Assembly: GCF_030658505.1 (NCBI RefSeq)
Contig: NZ_JAUTXR010000195.1
Span: 290,762 to 354,761 of the forward strand
Direction: 5' to 3'
DNA length: 64,000 bases
DNA from: Stenotrophomonas raiganjensis (SeqCode)
GTDB lineage: Bacteria; Pseudomonadota; Gammaproteobacteria; Xanthomonadales; Xanthomonadaceae
In this document: piece after piece, positions 24,101 through 33,770 of the stretch
Layout of the letters: each line of letters starts with the position of its first letter
How positions within the stretch are numbered: position 1 is the first letter of the stretch
Translations under genes and position numbers: made by a program
Notes under the pieces: model-generated
Told to the model about the DNA's origin: nothing
The model's input: the letters and a program-made list of their open reading frames with translations, nothing else
Database searches by the model: none

Positions 24101-26296
24101 ATGCCCCCTACTCGCGCGCGCATTCCACACCGGTCCCGCCGATGGCGCGTGGCCGGCCATGTCGCGCTGGGCGTCTACGTGCTTTACCTGCTGGGCGGCA
24201 ACATCTTCCTCAATACGCCACTGTTCGATCAGGTCACCAACCGCAAACCGCACAAGTTCGCGATGACGACCGGTCCGGCCATCACGCTGCTGCCGGGCCA
24301 CGTGATCGCCTGGAACGTGCACATGCGCGGGCACGTCAACCACACCGTCTACGTGCTGCATGCCGAGCGCGCCAGCGCACGGTTGGCGATCCTGCCCCTG
24401 TTCAGTCGCGAGGTGCGGGTTCCGCGCCTGCAGGCCACGGACGTATCGGCTGAAATCAGCCGCGTGGAAGAAGCCATTCCGTCGCCACCACGCAGCGACC
24501 AGGGCTGGACCCTGCGCTTCGACGCCATCCACAGCGACAGCATCCGCAGTGCCCGGCTCGGCAAGCTGCTGATCATCGGCAAGGGCCGAGGCACGGTCGG
24601 GTTCCTCAAGCAGCTGCGCGGCGGCCCGTCCGAACTGTTCGATTCCGAGGTCGCGTTCATCAAGGCAGACACCAGCTATGACGGCGTGCAGCTGCTGGGC
24701 GACATGGATCTGACCGCGCGCTTCAGCTATCCGCGACACTATCGCGACCAGGCGCCCGGCCTGGCCAAGTTGAAGCTGCTGCATGCGCAACTTGAGGTGG
24801 ATGCGCGCAGCCAGGGCCTACGCATGGATACGGACGCCACAACGCCAAAGATCTCCAGCGCACCGGTGCCCGGACGCCTGCAACTGGCGGTCCACCTGAT
24901 CGACGGCCAACTGCAACCCGGTGACCGCGCGCTCTGGCAGGTGCCACTCTTCCTCGGCGATGGCGCGCCCAATCGCGGTGTGCTGGCCCTGCAGCTCAAT
25001 GCGGCCAACGACCTGCACCTGCAGGCACGCCTGCCGCCACGCCCGGATTCGGCCGCTGGCATCGATGCCGACCTGCGCATCACCGGGCGCGAGATTCCCT
25101 TCCAGCACCCTTCCCAGCTGCTGGAGCGCAGCTCCGGCACTGTGCGCGGCGAATGGACCTTCACCTCGCTCAACTGGATCCCTGCCCTGTTCGTGCGCAA
25201 GCCGTGGCTGCAGCTGGATGGCGGCGGCACCCTGAAAGCGGATCTGCGCCTGCGCAATGGCGAACTGATCGAAGGCAGCACCGTGGACATTCCTTCGGCT
25301 GCGGCCGTGGCCGAGGTTGCTGGCGTGCGCCTGACCGGCACGGCCAGTGCGCACGGCGAGCTGAAGGCCGGCACCCCCACTGTGGCACAGCTGGCGATCC
25401 AGCTGCCCCGCTTCACCGCTCGCCCAAGCGATGCGAAGGATGTGCGCCTGTTCGACGGGCGTGACCTGGCCGTGGACCTCACCGGCGATGGCCGCCTGCA
25501 GGAACTGCGCAAGGGGGTTCGTGCGCGGCTGCGCTTCAGCGAAGCGACCGTCCCGGACCTGGCCGCCTACAACCGCTACCTCGGCCCTGGCCAGGTGCGC
25601 CTGCTGCGCGGCACCGGGAGTATCAGCGGCGACGCCACGCTCGACACCGATGGCCGCGTCGGCCATGGCACCGCGCGGCTGCTGGGCCGCAACGCCAGCG
25701 CCACGGTGGCGGGCCTGGACATGGGCGGCGATGTCGACGTGAACGCAACGCTTCGCCGCGCGGACTTCAACCAGCGCCATTTCGATCTGTCCGGCACCAC
25801 TGTGGAGCTGCGCAATGTGCAGGTGGCGGGCACCGATTCCAACAGCGCGTGGAAAGGCCGTGTTGTGTTCAAGCGGGGCCGCATCGACGCGCAGTCCCCG
25901 TTCCAGGTGGACGCCACCACCGATCTTACCCTGAGCGATGCACGCCCCTTGCTGGCCTTGTTCGCCAAGCGCACCGACTACCCGCGCTGGACGCTTTCTC
26001 TGCTCGACGCTGGCCAGGTCGATGCGCAGGCCACGCTGCGCTGGCGCCCGGGTCATCTGCTGATCGACGGCCTGCGGGCCGAGAATGATCGCCTGTCGGT
26101 ACGTGCGCGGCTGGATCTTCTGGAGCAGCGCAAGCGAGGCGATCTCTATCTGCGTTGGGGGCCGCTGGGCGCCGGCATCGAACTTGATGGCGAGCAGCGC
26201 CAGTGGCATCTGGCCAAGGCGCGTGAATGGTTCGATCAGCGGCCATCGCTGCTGCCCTCCACCCAAGGCGGCAGCGCCGCAGGTACTTCAGACTAG
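24101..26296 (+). CDS. large AsmA-like membrane-anchored protein
   Basis: A 731-aa protein with one N-terminal transmembrane helix (VALGVYVLYLLGGNIFL). A long, repetitive beta-strand-rich periplasmic body follows, with alternating hydrophobic and polar strands and many Gly/Asp turns. This is typical of AsmA/YhdP-type bridge proteins that move or buffer lipids between membranes. A specific orthology is not clear. Two ATGs (24071 and 24101) are possible. A loose hairpin (CCCTGCAT and ATGCAGGG, 26297-26333) follows. Confidence 0.62.
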   Translation: MPPTRARIPHRSRRWRVAGHVALGVYVLYLLGGNIFLNTPLFDQVTNRKPHKFAMTTGPAITLLPGHVIAWNVHMRGHVNHTVYVLHAERASARLAILPLFSREVRVPRLQATDVSAEISRVEEAIPSPPRSDQGWTLRFDAIHSDSIRSARLGKLLIIGKGRGTVGFLKQLRGGPSELFDSEVAFIKADTSYDGVQLLGDMDLTARFSYPRHYRDQAPGLAKLKLLHAQLEVDARSQGLRMDTDATTPKISSAPVPGRLQLAVHLIDGQLQPGDRALWQVPLFLGDGAPNRGVLALQLNAANDLHLQARLPPRPDSAAGIDADLRITGREIPFQHPSQLLERSSGTVRGEWTFTSLNWIPALFVRKPWLQLDGGGTLKADLRLRNGELIEGSTVDIPSAAAVAEVAGVRLTGTASAHGELKAGTPTVAQLAIQLPRFTARPSDAKDVRLFDGRDLAVDLTGDGRLQELRKGVRARLRFSEATVPDLAAYNRYLGPGQVRLLRGTGSISGDATLDTDGRVGHGTARLLGRNASATVAGLDMGGDVDVNATLRRADFNQRHFDLSGTTVELRNVQVAGTDSNSAWKGRVVFKRGRIDAQSPFQVDATTDLTLSDARPLLALFAKRTDYPRWTLSLLDAGQVDAQATLRWRPGHLLIDGLRAENDRLSVRARLDLLEQRKRGDLYLRWGPLGAGIELDGEQRQWHLAKAREWFDQRPSLLPSTQGGSAAGTSD

Positions 26297-26360
26297 CCCT
26301 GCATCCAATGGGCATGCCTGTTCGTATGCAGGGGGCACAGGTAGCTGGGAGTTGCACGGA

Positions 26361-26725
26361 ATGAAGCGGAGTTCACAGGTTCTGGGTCTTCTGGGATGGG
26401 GCGCAGTCACGTTCTCGGCCGCTGCCCTGGGTGCCTGGGCATCGGTATCCGCCGCCCGATTCTATGCCACCCTCGCACTGCCGGCATGGGCGCCGCCTGC
26501 CAGCGTATTCGGCCCGGTGTGGACCCTGCTCTATACGATGATGGCCATCGCGGCTTGGCTTGCGCCGACATCCTGCTACTGATGGTGCTGGTGTCTGCAA
26601 CGATCACTGCATTTGCGCGCATCCATCGCGGTGCAGCGCTGATGCTGCTGCCTTATCTTGCCTGGATCATGTTCGCGTCCGTGCTCAACTTCGCGGTCTG
26701 CCGCGCCAACCCGGGACTGCTGTGA
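26361..26725 (+). pseudogene. tspO: tspO pseudogene (TspO/MBR family)
   Basis: The first part reads as TspO (LGLLGWGAVTFSAAALGAW, LPAWAPPASVFGPVWTLLY, MAIAAWL) and then stops at PTSCY. The family's C-terminal part continues in another frame (DILLLMVLVSATITAFAR, LLPYLAWIMFASVLNFAV) to the stop at 26725. About 40 residues between AAWL and ADILLL of normal TspO proteins are missing. A frame-breaking deletion of roughly 120-125 bp therefore inactivated the gene. TspO binds porphyrins and is often linked to light and tetrapyrrole responses. Confidence 0.8.
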
Positions 26726-26741
26726 CCACGCTCCTGCGTCA

Positions 26742-27035
26742 TCATGCCTGCGCGGCGAGCTCCGCAGGCCAGGCCCGCAACAGGGCCGGCTTGAACGCCT
26801 GCTGGCCGCAGCCGGTGGGGCATCGCACCACGCGAGCAGAAGAATGGCTGACCAGTCCCTGCCCTTCCTCGGCCTTGAATACCGTTTCGCACGACAGGCA
26901 ACGGGCGACCAGCGAGTACAGGTGCAGGAGCCGTCCACTGGCCGGATCCTGCAGTGCGTCCACATCCAGTAGTTCAAACCGGCAGTTGTCGGCAGGCATG
27001 CGATACGGCGCAGAAGGCAGGATCTGGAGGTTCAC
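26742..27035 (-). CDS. small hypothetical protein with zinc-ribbon-like cysteines
   Basis: A 97-aa protein with CLSC and CPTGC, an unusual four-cysteine pair that may bind zinc. The N-terminus (ILPSAPYRMPADNCRFELLDVD) looks ordered. It is convergent with the tspO pseudogene and divergent from the phytochrome operon. No family is recognised. Confidence 0.5.
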   Translation of the reverse strand: MNLQILPSAPYRMPADNCRFELLDVDALQDPASGRLLHLYSLVARCLSCETVFKAEEGQGLVSHSSARVVRCPTGCGQQAFKPALLRAWPAELAAQA

Positions 27036-27277
27036 GGAGGGGGTCGCTCAGAAGGGTTGGCCCAGACTAGGCAATGCGCTGTCGAGCGCACGTGCAGTAC
27101 AGATGTATCTTTCGCGAAAGCTGCAAGTGGCCAACGCGGGGTAAAGATGAAGAATTCAGCTTTGAATCAACCGCTCTTCACGCGCACATATTGGTAGGCG
27201 AATGCACGATTTTGCTTCACCATCCAAGGGCACCGGATGCAGCACAGCCCCTCGCGCCGGTCATCCACGAATCATGA

Positions 27278-29527
27278 GTGCCGCCTTTGATGCCTTCCGC
27301 TGAATCCACGCATGACACAGCACTGTCCCGTTGTGCTAGCGAACCTATCCATACCCCCGGCGCGATCCAGCCGTACGGCGTACTTCTGGTAGTCGAGCCG
27401 CAGTCACTGCGGGTGCGCGAACGTGCGATCAGCCAACCCAGCCTGCTGCAGCGGTTCGGCGAGCCGTTGATGCAGCACGTCAGCGAGGTACTCGGCGGCG
27501 TGCTGGCTCCGTTCCAGGGCCTGTTCCAGCAGGCTGCGGTCGGCAGCAGTACCCATGCGGGCGCCGTGCATCTGGACGGGCACGGTCGGCATCAATTGCT
27601 GGTGCATCGCTCCGCCACCGATCTGCTGATCGAGCTGGAGTCACCGGTTCCCGGCCAGCCTGGCTCGCTGGAAGAGCTGTATCCGGCGATCCGTGAGCTG
27701 ATGGCGCGCATCGAGTCGGCCGGCACTGTGGAAGACCTGTGCCAGCTGGCCGCCGCGCACGTGCGCCGGCTTACCGGCTTCGATCGCACTCTGGTCTATC
27801 GCTTCGATGCCGGCTGGAACGGCATCGTGGTCGCCGAGGACGGCAACGGGCTGTTGCCGTCCTATCTGGACCTGCGCTTCCCCGAATCCGATATACCGGC
27901 CCAGGCCCGCGAACTGTACCGGCGCAACCGGGTGCGGCTGATCGCAGACAGCAGCTACACCGCTGCTCCGCTGATGCGCAGCGAGGCACACCGCGACGCG
28001 CCGCCCACCGACCTGAGCCTGGCCGTGCTGCGCAGCGTTTCGCCGGTGCACCTGCAGTACATGCGCAACATGGGCACCGGTGCGTCGATGTCGGTGTCGC
28101 TGGTGCATGAGGGCCAGCTGTGGGGCCTGGTGTCGTGCCACACGGTGCAGCCGCGGCGACTGCCCTACCACGTGCGTACGGCCTGCGAGTTCATGGGCCA
28201 GATCCTGTCCCTGCAGATCGCCCTGAAGGAGCGCGCACGCGCCGTCGAAGAGCGCGTGGCCCGCCGTTCGGTGCTGGTGAAGCTGCTGGCCCGCATGGCC
28301 GGTGACGAAGACTTCATGGCCGCTTTGCGCCACGATGAGGCCAGCCTGCTGTCGCTGACCAGCGCTGCGGGGGCGGCCCTGGTGCACAAGGGCGATTGCC
28401 TGCGCATCGGCCAGTGCCCGCCTGCGGCGGACGTGCTGGCGCTGGCCGAGTGGCTGGCCGCCCAGCACGACGGACAGGAAACGTACTGCACCGATCACCT
28501 GGCGGCCGACTGGCCGCCTGGCGCGCGCCTGGTTGATGTGGCCAGCGGCGTGCTGGCAGTCTCGATCTCGCAGCTGCACGACAGCTATCTGATGTGGTTC
28601 CGTCCCGAAGTGGTGCGCACCGTGCGCTGGGGGGGCGATCCACGCAAGACCCCAGCGCCTGGCGTGGCACTGTCACCACGCAGCTCCTTCGAAGCGTGGA
28701 AGGAAACCGTGCAGCAGCGCAGCCTTCCGTGGAATGACGCCGATCGCGATGCTGCGCACGAGATGCGGACGGCCATCGTCGACATCGTGCTGCGCAAGGC
28801 CGAGGAAATGGCCGAACTGAACGAACAGCTGGTCCGCAGCAACAAGGAACTGGAAGCCTTCTCCTACTCGGTCAGCCACGACCTGCGCGCCCCGTTCCGG
28901 CACATCGTCGGGTATTCCGAGCTGCTCGGCAGCTCGGCCGGCGAACGCCTGAACGAAACCGAGCGCCGCTTCCTGGATACGATCGTGGAGTCGGCCAAGT
29001 CCGCCGGCACGCTGGTGGACGACCTGCTGAGCTTCTCGCAGATGGGGCGATCCACGCTCGGCCGGGTACGGTTGGACATGGCAGCCCTGGCCGAAGACGT
29101 GCGCATGAGCCTGGCCCTGGACTACGCCGGCCGCGATGTGCAGTGGACGCTGGCCCCGCTGCCGCAGGTGCAGGCCGACCCGACGATGATGCGCCTGGTC
29201 TGGCAGAACCTGTTGGGCAACGCCGTCAAGTTCACCCGCGAGCGCGACAAGGCCCTGATCGAGATCGGCCATGATCGCCTTGAGGGTGAGGACCACTTCT
29301 TCGTCCGTGACAACGGTTGTGGCTTCGACATGCGTTACGTCGACAAGCTGTTCGGCGTGTTCCAGCGCCTGCACCACGTCGAGGAATTCGAAGGCACCGG
29401 CATTGGCCTGGCCAATGTGCGCCGAATCGTCAGCCGCCACGGCGGCCGTACCTGGGCCGAAGGCGAACCCGCCAAGGGCGCCACGATCCACTTCACCCTA
29501 CCCCGCTCCACAGGAGAACACCCATGA
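27278..29527 (+). CDS. bphP: bacteriophytochrome histidine kinase
   Basis: A 749-aa red/far-red light sensor kinase. The N-terminal PAS region has the biliverdin Cys (residue 19) just before EPIHTPGAIQPYGVLL. The GAF domain has the PxSDIP-type motif PESDIPAQARELYRRN and the His-containing SVSPVHLQYMRNMG. A PHY domain follows, with PRSSFEAWKETVQQRSLPW at its end. The kinase has YSVSHDLRAPFRHIVGY (phospho-His), NLLGNAVKFT, DNGCGFD and GTGIGLANV. It starts with GTG; an ATG four codons later is possible. It is coupled to the receiver gene by ATGA. No heme oxygenase gene lies beside it. Confidence 0.93.
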   Translation: MPPLMPSAESTHDTALSRCASEPIHTPGAIQPYGVLLVVEPQSLRVRERAISQPSLLQRFGEPLMQHVSEVLGGVLAPFQGLFQQAAVGSSTHAGAVHLDGHGRHQLLVHRSATDLLIELESPVPGQPGSLEELYPAIRELMARIESAGTVEDLCQLAAAHVRRLTGFDRTLVYRFDAGWNGIVVAEDGNGLLPSYLDLRFPESDIPAQARELYRRNRVRLIADSSYTAAPLMRSEAHRDAPPTDLSLAVLRSVSPVHLQYMRNMGTGASMSVSLVHEGQLWGLVSCHTVQPRRLPYHVRTACEFMGQILSLQIALKERARAVEERVARRSVLVKLLARMAGDEDFMAALRHDEASLLSLTSAAGAALVHKGDCLRIGQCPPAADVLALAEWLAAQHDGQETYCTDHLAADWPPGARLVDVASGVLAVSISQLHDSYLMWFRPEVVRTVRWGGDPRKTPAPGVALSPRSSFEAWKETVQQRSLPWNDADRDAAHEMRTAIVDIVLRKAEEMAELNEQLVRSNKELEAFSYSVSHDLRAPFRHIVGYSELLGSSAGERLNETERRFLDTIVESAKSAGTLVDDLLSFSQMGRSTLGRVRLDMAALAEDVRMSLALDYAGRDVQWTLAPLPQVQADPTMMRLVWQNLLGNAVKFTRERDKALIEIGHDRLEGEDHFFVRDNGCGFDMRYVDKLFGVFQRLHHVEEFEGTGIGLANVRRIVSRHGGRTWAEGEPAKGATIHFTLPRSTGEHP

Positions 29528-29991
29528 GGGACCTGCGGCCGATCCTCCTGGTAGAGGACAGCCCCAAGGATGCCGAACTGACGATGGCTGCGCTTGCGCG
29601 CTGCCAGTTGCTGAACGATGTCATCCATGTACGTGACGGCGCCGAAGCGCTGGATTACCTGCGCTGCGAAGGGAAGTTCGCCGACGCCCACCACGGCGGA
29701 CCGGTGGTGGTGCTGCTGGACCTGAAGCTGCCCAAGGTGAACGGCCTGGAGGTGCTCGAGCAGGTCCGAGGCGATCCGCAGCTGAGCAGCACCCCGGTAG
29801 TGATGCTGACCTCATCCCGCGAAGAGCAGGACCTGGTGCGCAGCTACGAGCTGGGCGTCAACGCATTCGTGGTCAAGCCAGTCGACTTCAAGGAGTTCTT
29901 CGACGCGATCCAGGGTTTGGGCATGTTCTGGGGCATCACCAACCAGCCGCCGCCACATCGCCCCAACGGATCGGGGCAGCACAATGCATGA
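29524..29991 (+). CDS. receiver-only response regulator (phytochrome-linked)
   Basis: A 155-aa single receiver domain. It has the acidic pair in LLVEDSPKDAEL, the phospho-Asp in VVLLDLKLPKVNG, Thr/Ser in VVMLTSS and Lys in VVKPVDF, the Rcp1-like type that follows bacteriophytochromes. There is no output domain, so it probably passes phosphate on or acts by protein contact. It overlaps both neighbours by 4 and 8 bp, making a three-gene operon. Confidence 0.9.
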   Translation: MRDLRPILLVEDSPKDAELTMAALARCQLLNDVIHVRDGAEALDYLRCEGKFADAHHGGPVVVLLDLKLPKVNGLEVLEQVRGDPQLSSTPVVMLTSSREEQDLVRSYELGVNAFVVKPVDFKEFFDAIQGLGMFWGITNQPPPHRPNGSGQHNA

Positions 29992-32383
29992 TGGATCACG
30001 CCACAGCGAACGCCTGCGCATCCTCATGCTGGAGGACAGTGCGCTTGACGCGGAGCTGATCACTGCGCAACTGCAGCGCGCCGGCCTCGACTTCGAGGCC
30101 GAACGCCTGTGGACGCGCCATGCATTCATCGAGGCCATCGAACGCCGCGCGTTCGACGTCATCCTCGCCGACCACGTACTGCCCGGCTTCGACGGTGATG
30201 CCGCGCTGGCGTTGGCGCGCGAGCGGATCCCGCAGACGCCCTTCATCTTCGTCTCCGGCACGCTGACCGAGGAGCTGGCGGTACAGGCACTGACCCGCGG
30301 TGCACGCGACTACGTGGTCAAGCAGCGCCTGCAGCGCCTGCCGGATGCAATCCGCCGCGCCCGCCAGGAAGCGCATGAGCGCACCCAACTGATCTGTGCG
30401 CAGGCCGCACTGAACGACAGCCAGGCGCAGCTGCAGCAGGTGACCGACGCCGTGCCCGCGCTGATCGCGCAGCTCGACAAGGAGCATCGCTACCGGTTCG
30501 CCAACAAGGCGTTCCTCGACTGGCATGGTGTCAGCCTGGCCGGACTGCTGGGCCGGACGGCGCGTGACGTCAGCGGCGATTCCGCCTTTGAACATGCCCT
30601 GCCCAGCATCGAACGGGTACTGCAGGGCGAGCGCAGCCGATTCCAGGTGGAACTGGTCCACCGCAGCGGCGAATCGCGGTTCGTGCAGATGGACTGCGTG
30701 CCGGAACGCGGCGCCGACGGCGCCGTGGCCGGCTACATCTGCCTGGGCAGCGACGTCTCCGGGCTGAAACAGGCCGAGCTGGCGCTTCGGGAGAACAACC
30801 ACCTGCTGGAGCAGCAGGTGCAGGCGCGCACCGCCGAGCTGCGCGCCAGCAAGCGGCGGCTGCAGGCGATCTTCGAGTCCAGCTTCCAGCATCAGGTGCT
30901 GCTGGACCTGGACGGCCAGGTGGTGGACGCCAATGTCGCCTCGCTGGCCGCCGTACTGGCCGACAAGCCTGATGTGGTGGGCCTGCGCTTTGGGCAATCA
31001 CCGTGGTTTGCCACCACCGATGATGTCGGCACCCTGGTGGATCAGGCCGTTGCCGAGGCCGCCAAGGGGCAGAGCGCGCTGCACGCGCTGGATCTGGAAC
31101 TGCCAACCGGTCGGCGCAGCTTTGATTTCTCGTTCCGCCCGCTGATGGATGCCGAAGGCACGGTGACCGCCGTGGTCTCCGAGGCGGTAGAGACCACCGC
31201 ACGCCTGCAGGCCGAGCACGCGCTGCGGCAGTCTCAGAAGATCGAGGCCGTGGGCCAGCTCACCGGCGGCATTGCCCATGATTTCAACAATATCCTGACG
31301 GTAATCTCCGGCAACGTCGAACACGCCATGCTGCTCAGCGAGCGTGCCGGCGAGCCCGGCGCGATGGTCGGCCGGGCCTTGGACAACGCACTGAAGGGCG
31401 TGGGCCGCGCCGCCAGCCTGACCCAGCGCCTGCTGGCCTTTGCCCGCCGCCAGCCGCTGCACAGCCAGGCCGCCAACCTCAACGACCGCCTGCTGGACAT
31501 GCATGACATGCTGCAGCGTGCGCTGGGCGAGCTGGTGCAGCTGGAAATCCGCACCGCCGATGATGTCTGGTGCGTCGACATCGACGTCAGCCAGCTGGAA
31601 GCTTCAGTGCTCAACCTGGCGGTCAACGCGCGCGATGCCATGCCGCATGGAGGGCGGTTGGTGATCGAAGTCGACAACAGCCACCTCGACCACGACTACG
31701 CCGCCCTGTTCCCCGATGCGGCGCCGGGCGAGTATGTGATGCTGCGGGTGCGCGACAACGGCCACGGCATGGACGCGGCGACGCTGGCGCGAGTGTTCGA
31801 GCCGTTCTTCACGACCAAGCAGGTCGGCCGCGGTACCGGGCTGGGGCTGTCGATGGTGCATGGCTTCGTCAAACAGTCCGGTGGGCATGTACTGATCGAT
31901 TCGGTAGAGGGTGGCGGCACCAGCATCACCATGATGTTCCCGCGTTCGGCGCTTGCCCTGCCCTGCGAGGCCAGCACGCCGGCGACCGGCCTGGCCGGCT
32001 ACGCGCCACGTGAGGAGACCATCCTGGTGGCCGAGGACAACGACGACGTGCGTGCGCATACCGTCGATGCCCTGCGCCTGCTGGGCTATCGGGTCCTGGA
32101 GGCGCACGATGGCCCTTCCGCGCTGCGGCTGCTGGAGCGACCGGATACCACGATCGACCTGCTGTTCTCCGACGTGGTCATGCCGGGCATGTCCGGCTGG
32201 GAACTGGTCCGCGAAGTCCGTGAGCGCTGGCCAAAGGTCGCGGTCCTGTTCACCTCAGGCTATCCGCGTGACCACGATGCGGTCGGCAGCCAAGGCCGGG
32301 TTGCCGCGCTTCTGCCCAAGCCGTTCACCCGCAGCGACCTGGCGCAGGCAGTGCGCACCGCGCTGGAACGGACGGCGCGCTGA
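29984..32383 (+). CDS. hybrid sensor kinase with receivers at both ends
   Basis: A 799-aa protein. A receiver domain at residues 10-125 (ILMLEDSALDAEL, VILADHVLPGFDG) is followed by two PAS domains (about 145-265 and 290-405). The HisKA/HATPase kinase has GGIAHDFNNILTVISGN, DNGHGMD and FEPFFTTKQVGRGTGLGLSM. A C-terminal receiver has ILVAEDNDDVR and LLFSDVVMPGMSGW. It is co-transcribed with bphP and the small receiver, so it is a likely relay partner in light signalling. Confidence 0.9.
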   Translation: MHDGSRHSERLRILMLEDSALDAELITAQLQRAGLDFEAERLWTRHAFIEAIERRAFDVILADHVLPGFDGDAALALARERIPQTPFIFVSGTLTEELAVQALTRGARDYVVKQRLQRLPDAIRRARQEAHERTQLICAQAALNDSQAQLQQVTDAVPALIAQLDKEHRYRFANKAFLDWHGVSLAGLLGRTARDVSGDSAFEHALPSIERVLQGERSRFQVELVHRSGESRFVQMDCVPERGADGAVAGYICLGSDVSGLKQAELALRENNHLLEQQVQARTAELRASKRRLQAIFESSFQHQVLLDLDGQVVDANVASLAAVLADKPDVVGLRFGQSPWFATTDDVGTLVDQAVAEAAKGQSALHALDLELPTGRRSFDFSFRPLMDAEGTVTAVVSEAVETTARLQAEHALRQSQKIEAVGQLTGGIAHDFNNILTVISGNVEHAMLLSERAGEPGAMVGRALDNALKGVGRAASLTQRLLAFARRQPLHSQAANLNDRLLDMHDMLQRALGELVQLEIRTADDVWCVDIDVSQLEASVLNLAVNARDAMPHGGRLVIEVDNSHLDHDYAALFPDAAPGEYVMLRVRDNGHGMDAATLARVFEPFFTTKQVGRGTGLGLSMVHGFVKQSGGHVLIDSVEGGGTSITMMFPRSALALPCEASTPATGLAGYAPREETILVAEDNDDVRAHTVDALRLLGYRVLEAHDGPSALRLLERPDTTIDLLFSDVVMPGMSGWELVREVRERWPKVAVLFTSGYPRDHDAVGSQGRVAALLPKPFTRSDLAQAVRTALERTAR

Positions 32384-32385
32384 CA

Positions 32386-33075
32386 TCAGGCACGCGGATC
32401 GCCCTCCGCGGCGGCGATCCGGTTGATGTCCGCGCACTCCACCACGGCCGGCGGATGTTCCCGGGTAGCCAGTGCGATCATCGCCTGGCCCAGCGCCAGA
32501 TTGCTGGTGACCAGCGACGGGGCGATCAAGCCGGCCAGTTTCATCAGCGGCGCACCGCCCCAGTACAGGGGTTTCAGCAGTCCATGGCGAGTGCCGGTGC
32601 CGTGCACGGGACGCACTCCCCCCGGACGCAGCATGACTGTACGAACCCGCAGCGCCTGCAGCGCCTGCTCGGTTTCGCCCTTGATCCGCAATGGCATCAG
32701 CCGGCTGAGCGGGTCGGCACCGGCGCCGGACACATACAGGAAGCACCCTTGGGGGTTCGCTGCGGCCCATGCGCGCGCGACTGCCAACGTCGTGTCCAGC
32801 GTGACACGGCGGTACTCGGCCTCCGCCGTGCCCACCGGTGGCGCGCCTGCGCAGTAGAAGCAGGCATCGAATCCTGCAAGATCTTCCTGCCCCTCGGCGA
32901 TGCGCAGGAAGTCCGGCACGATCACTTCGCTGCCGGTGCCACTGAGGCTGCCGGCGCGTCGCACCAGGGCGCTCAGCCGTGCGACGTCGCGGGAGCGATG
33001 GCAGGCCTCGGCCACTCCCTGTCCCACCAGCCCTGCGGCGCCAGTCAACAGAACCCGCAATGTGCCTGTGGTCAT
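32386..33075 (-). CDS. NAD(P)-binding epimerase/dehydrogenase-like protein
   Basis: A 229-aa Rossmann protein of the atypical SDR type. It has TGAAGLVGQGVAEAC at the cofactor site, FYCAGAPPVGTAEAEYRRV, and YVSGAGADP in place of a classical catalytic triad. It lies 14 bp after chrR as the third gene of the rpoE operon, so it belongs to the singlet-oxygen-type response. The substrate is unknown. Confidence 0.82.
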   Translation of the reverse strand: MTTGTLRVLLTGAAGLVGQGVAEACHRSRDVARLSALVRRAGSLSGTGSEVIVPDFLRIAEGQEDLAGFDACFYCAGAPPVGTAEAEYRRVTLDTTLAVARAWAAANPQGCFLYVSGAGADPLSRLMPLRIKGETEQALQALRVRTVMLRPGGVRPVHGTGTRHGLLKPLYWGGAPLMKLAGLIAPSLVTSNLALGQAMIALATREHPPAVVECADINRIAAAEGDPRA

Positions 33076-33089
33076 CGCCGCCGCCCGTG

Positions 33090-33770
33090 CTAGAGCTTCA
33101 CGAAGCGCTGGATCCTGCGCGCCAGCCAGCCACTGAACACCAGCGGCGCATCCAGCGCCGACACGCAGATGCAGGGAACACCTGGAGCGGTGACCGGCTG
33201 GTGCTCCACACCCTCGTCCAGGTCGGCCACGTCGCCAGGCGCAAACAGTCCCAGCGCATCGTTGTACGAACCGCGCAGGATCTGGGTCAGCTCACTGCGA
33301 CCGTGGCTGTGCATGGGCAGGCACTTGCCCGGGGCAATCTTCAGCATGATCAGTGAAGGCATCTGCTCGGCCCGGATGCAATGCACGCCGGGTGCCATCC
33401 AGCGCCAGCGCAGGCCAGAGAGCGAGGTACCGAAGTACGGATGCAGCGATCCTGGCAAATGATCCGGACTGGCCTGCGGGCGCTCCGGCCGGGGCATGCG
33501 CCCGGGCGAAGGATCGCCGGTCGGCGCCTCGCCAGCCAGGCGAGCCAGCATTGCATCACGCAGTACAGCCCGGTGCGGGTCGTTGTCGACCGGCGCAGGC
33601 TGGGTCTGTTCAAGCAGCACCGAGCCAATCGCCTCGGCATCGCGCAGGCGCTGGCGGCAGTGTGGGCACTGCTCCAGGTGCGCGCCGGCGACAACGCTCA
33701 GCGGCGCCGGCAATGCGCCTGCGGCGTAACTCATCAACGTGGATTCGTGCAGATGATGGTGCGGATTCAC
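33090..33770 (-). CDS. chrR: ChrR-type cupin anti-sigma factor
   Basis: A 226-aa zinc-dependent anti-sigma factor. The N-terminal zinc domain has His and the CxxC pair HLEQCPHCRQRL, and the C-terminal cupin domain has MHSHGRSELTQILRGSY. In Rhodobacter sphaeroides ChrR holds RpoE inactive until singlet oxygen triggers its loss. Its ATG overlaps the rpoE stop (ATGA), giving equal production of both partners. Confidence 0.9.
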   Translation of the reverse strand: MNPHHHLHESTLMSYAAGALPAPLSVVAGAHLEQCPHCRQRLRDAEAIGSVLLEQTQPAPVDNDPHRAVLRDAMLARLAGEAPTGDPSPGRMPRPERPQASPDHLPGSLHPYFGTSLSGLRWRWMAPGVHCIRAEQMPSLIMLKIAPGKCLPMHSHGRSELTQILRGSYNDALGLFAPGDVADLDEGVEHQPVTAPGVPCICVSALDAPLVFSGWLARRIQRFVKL

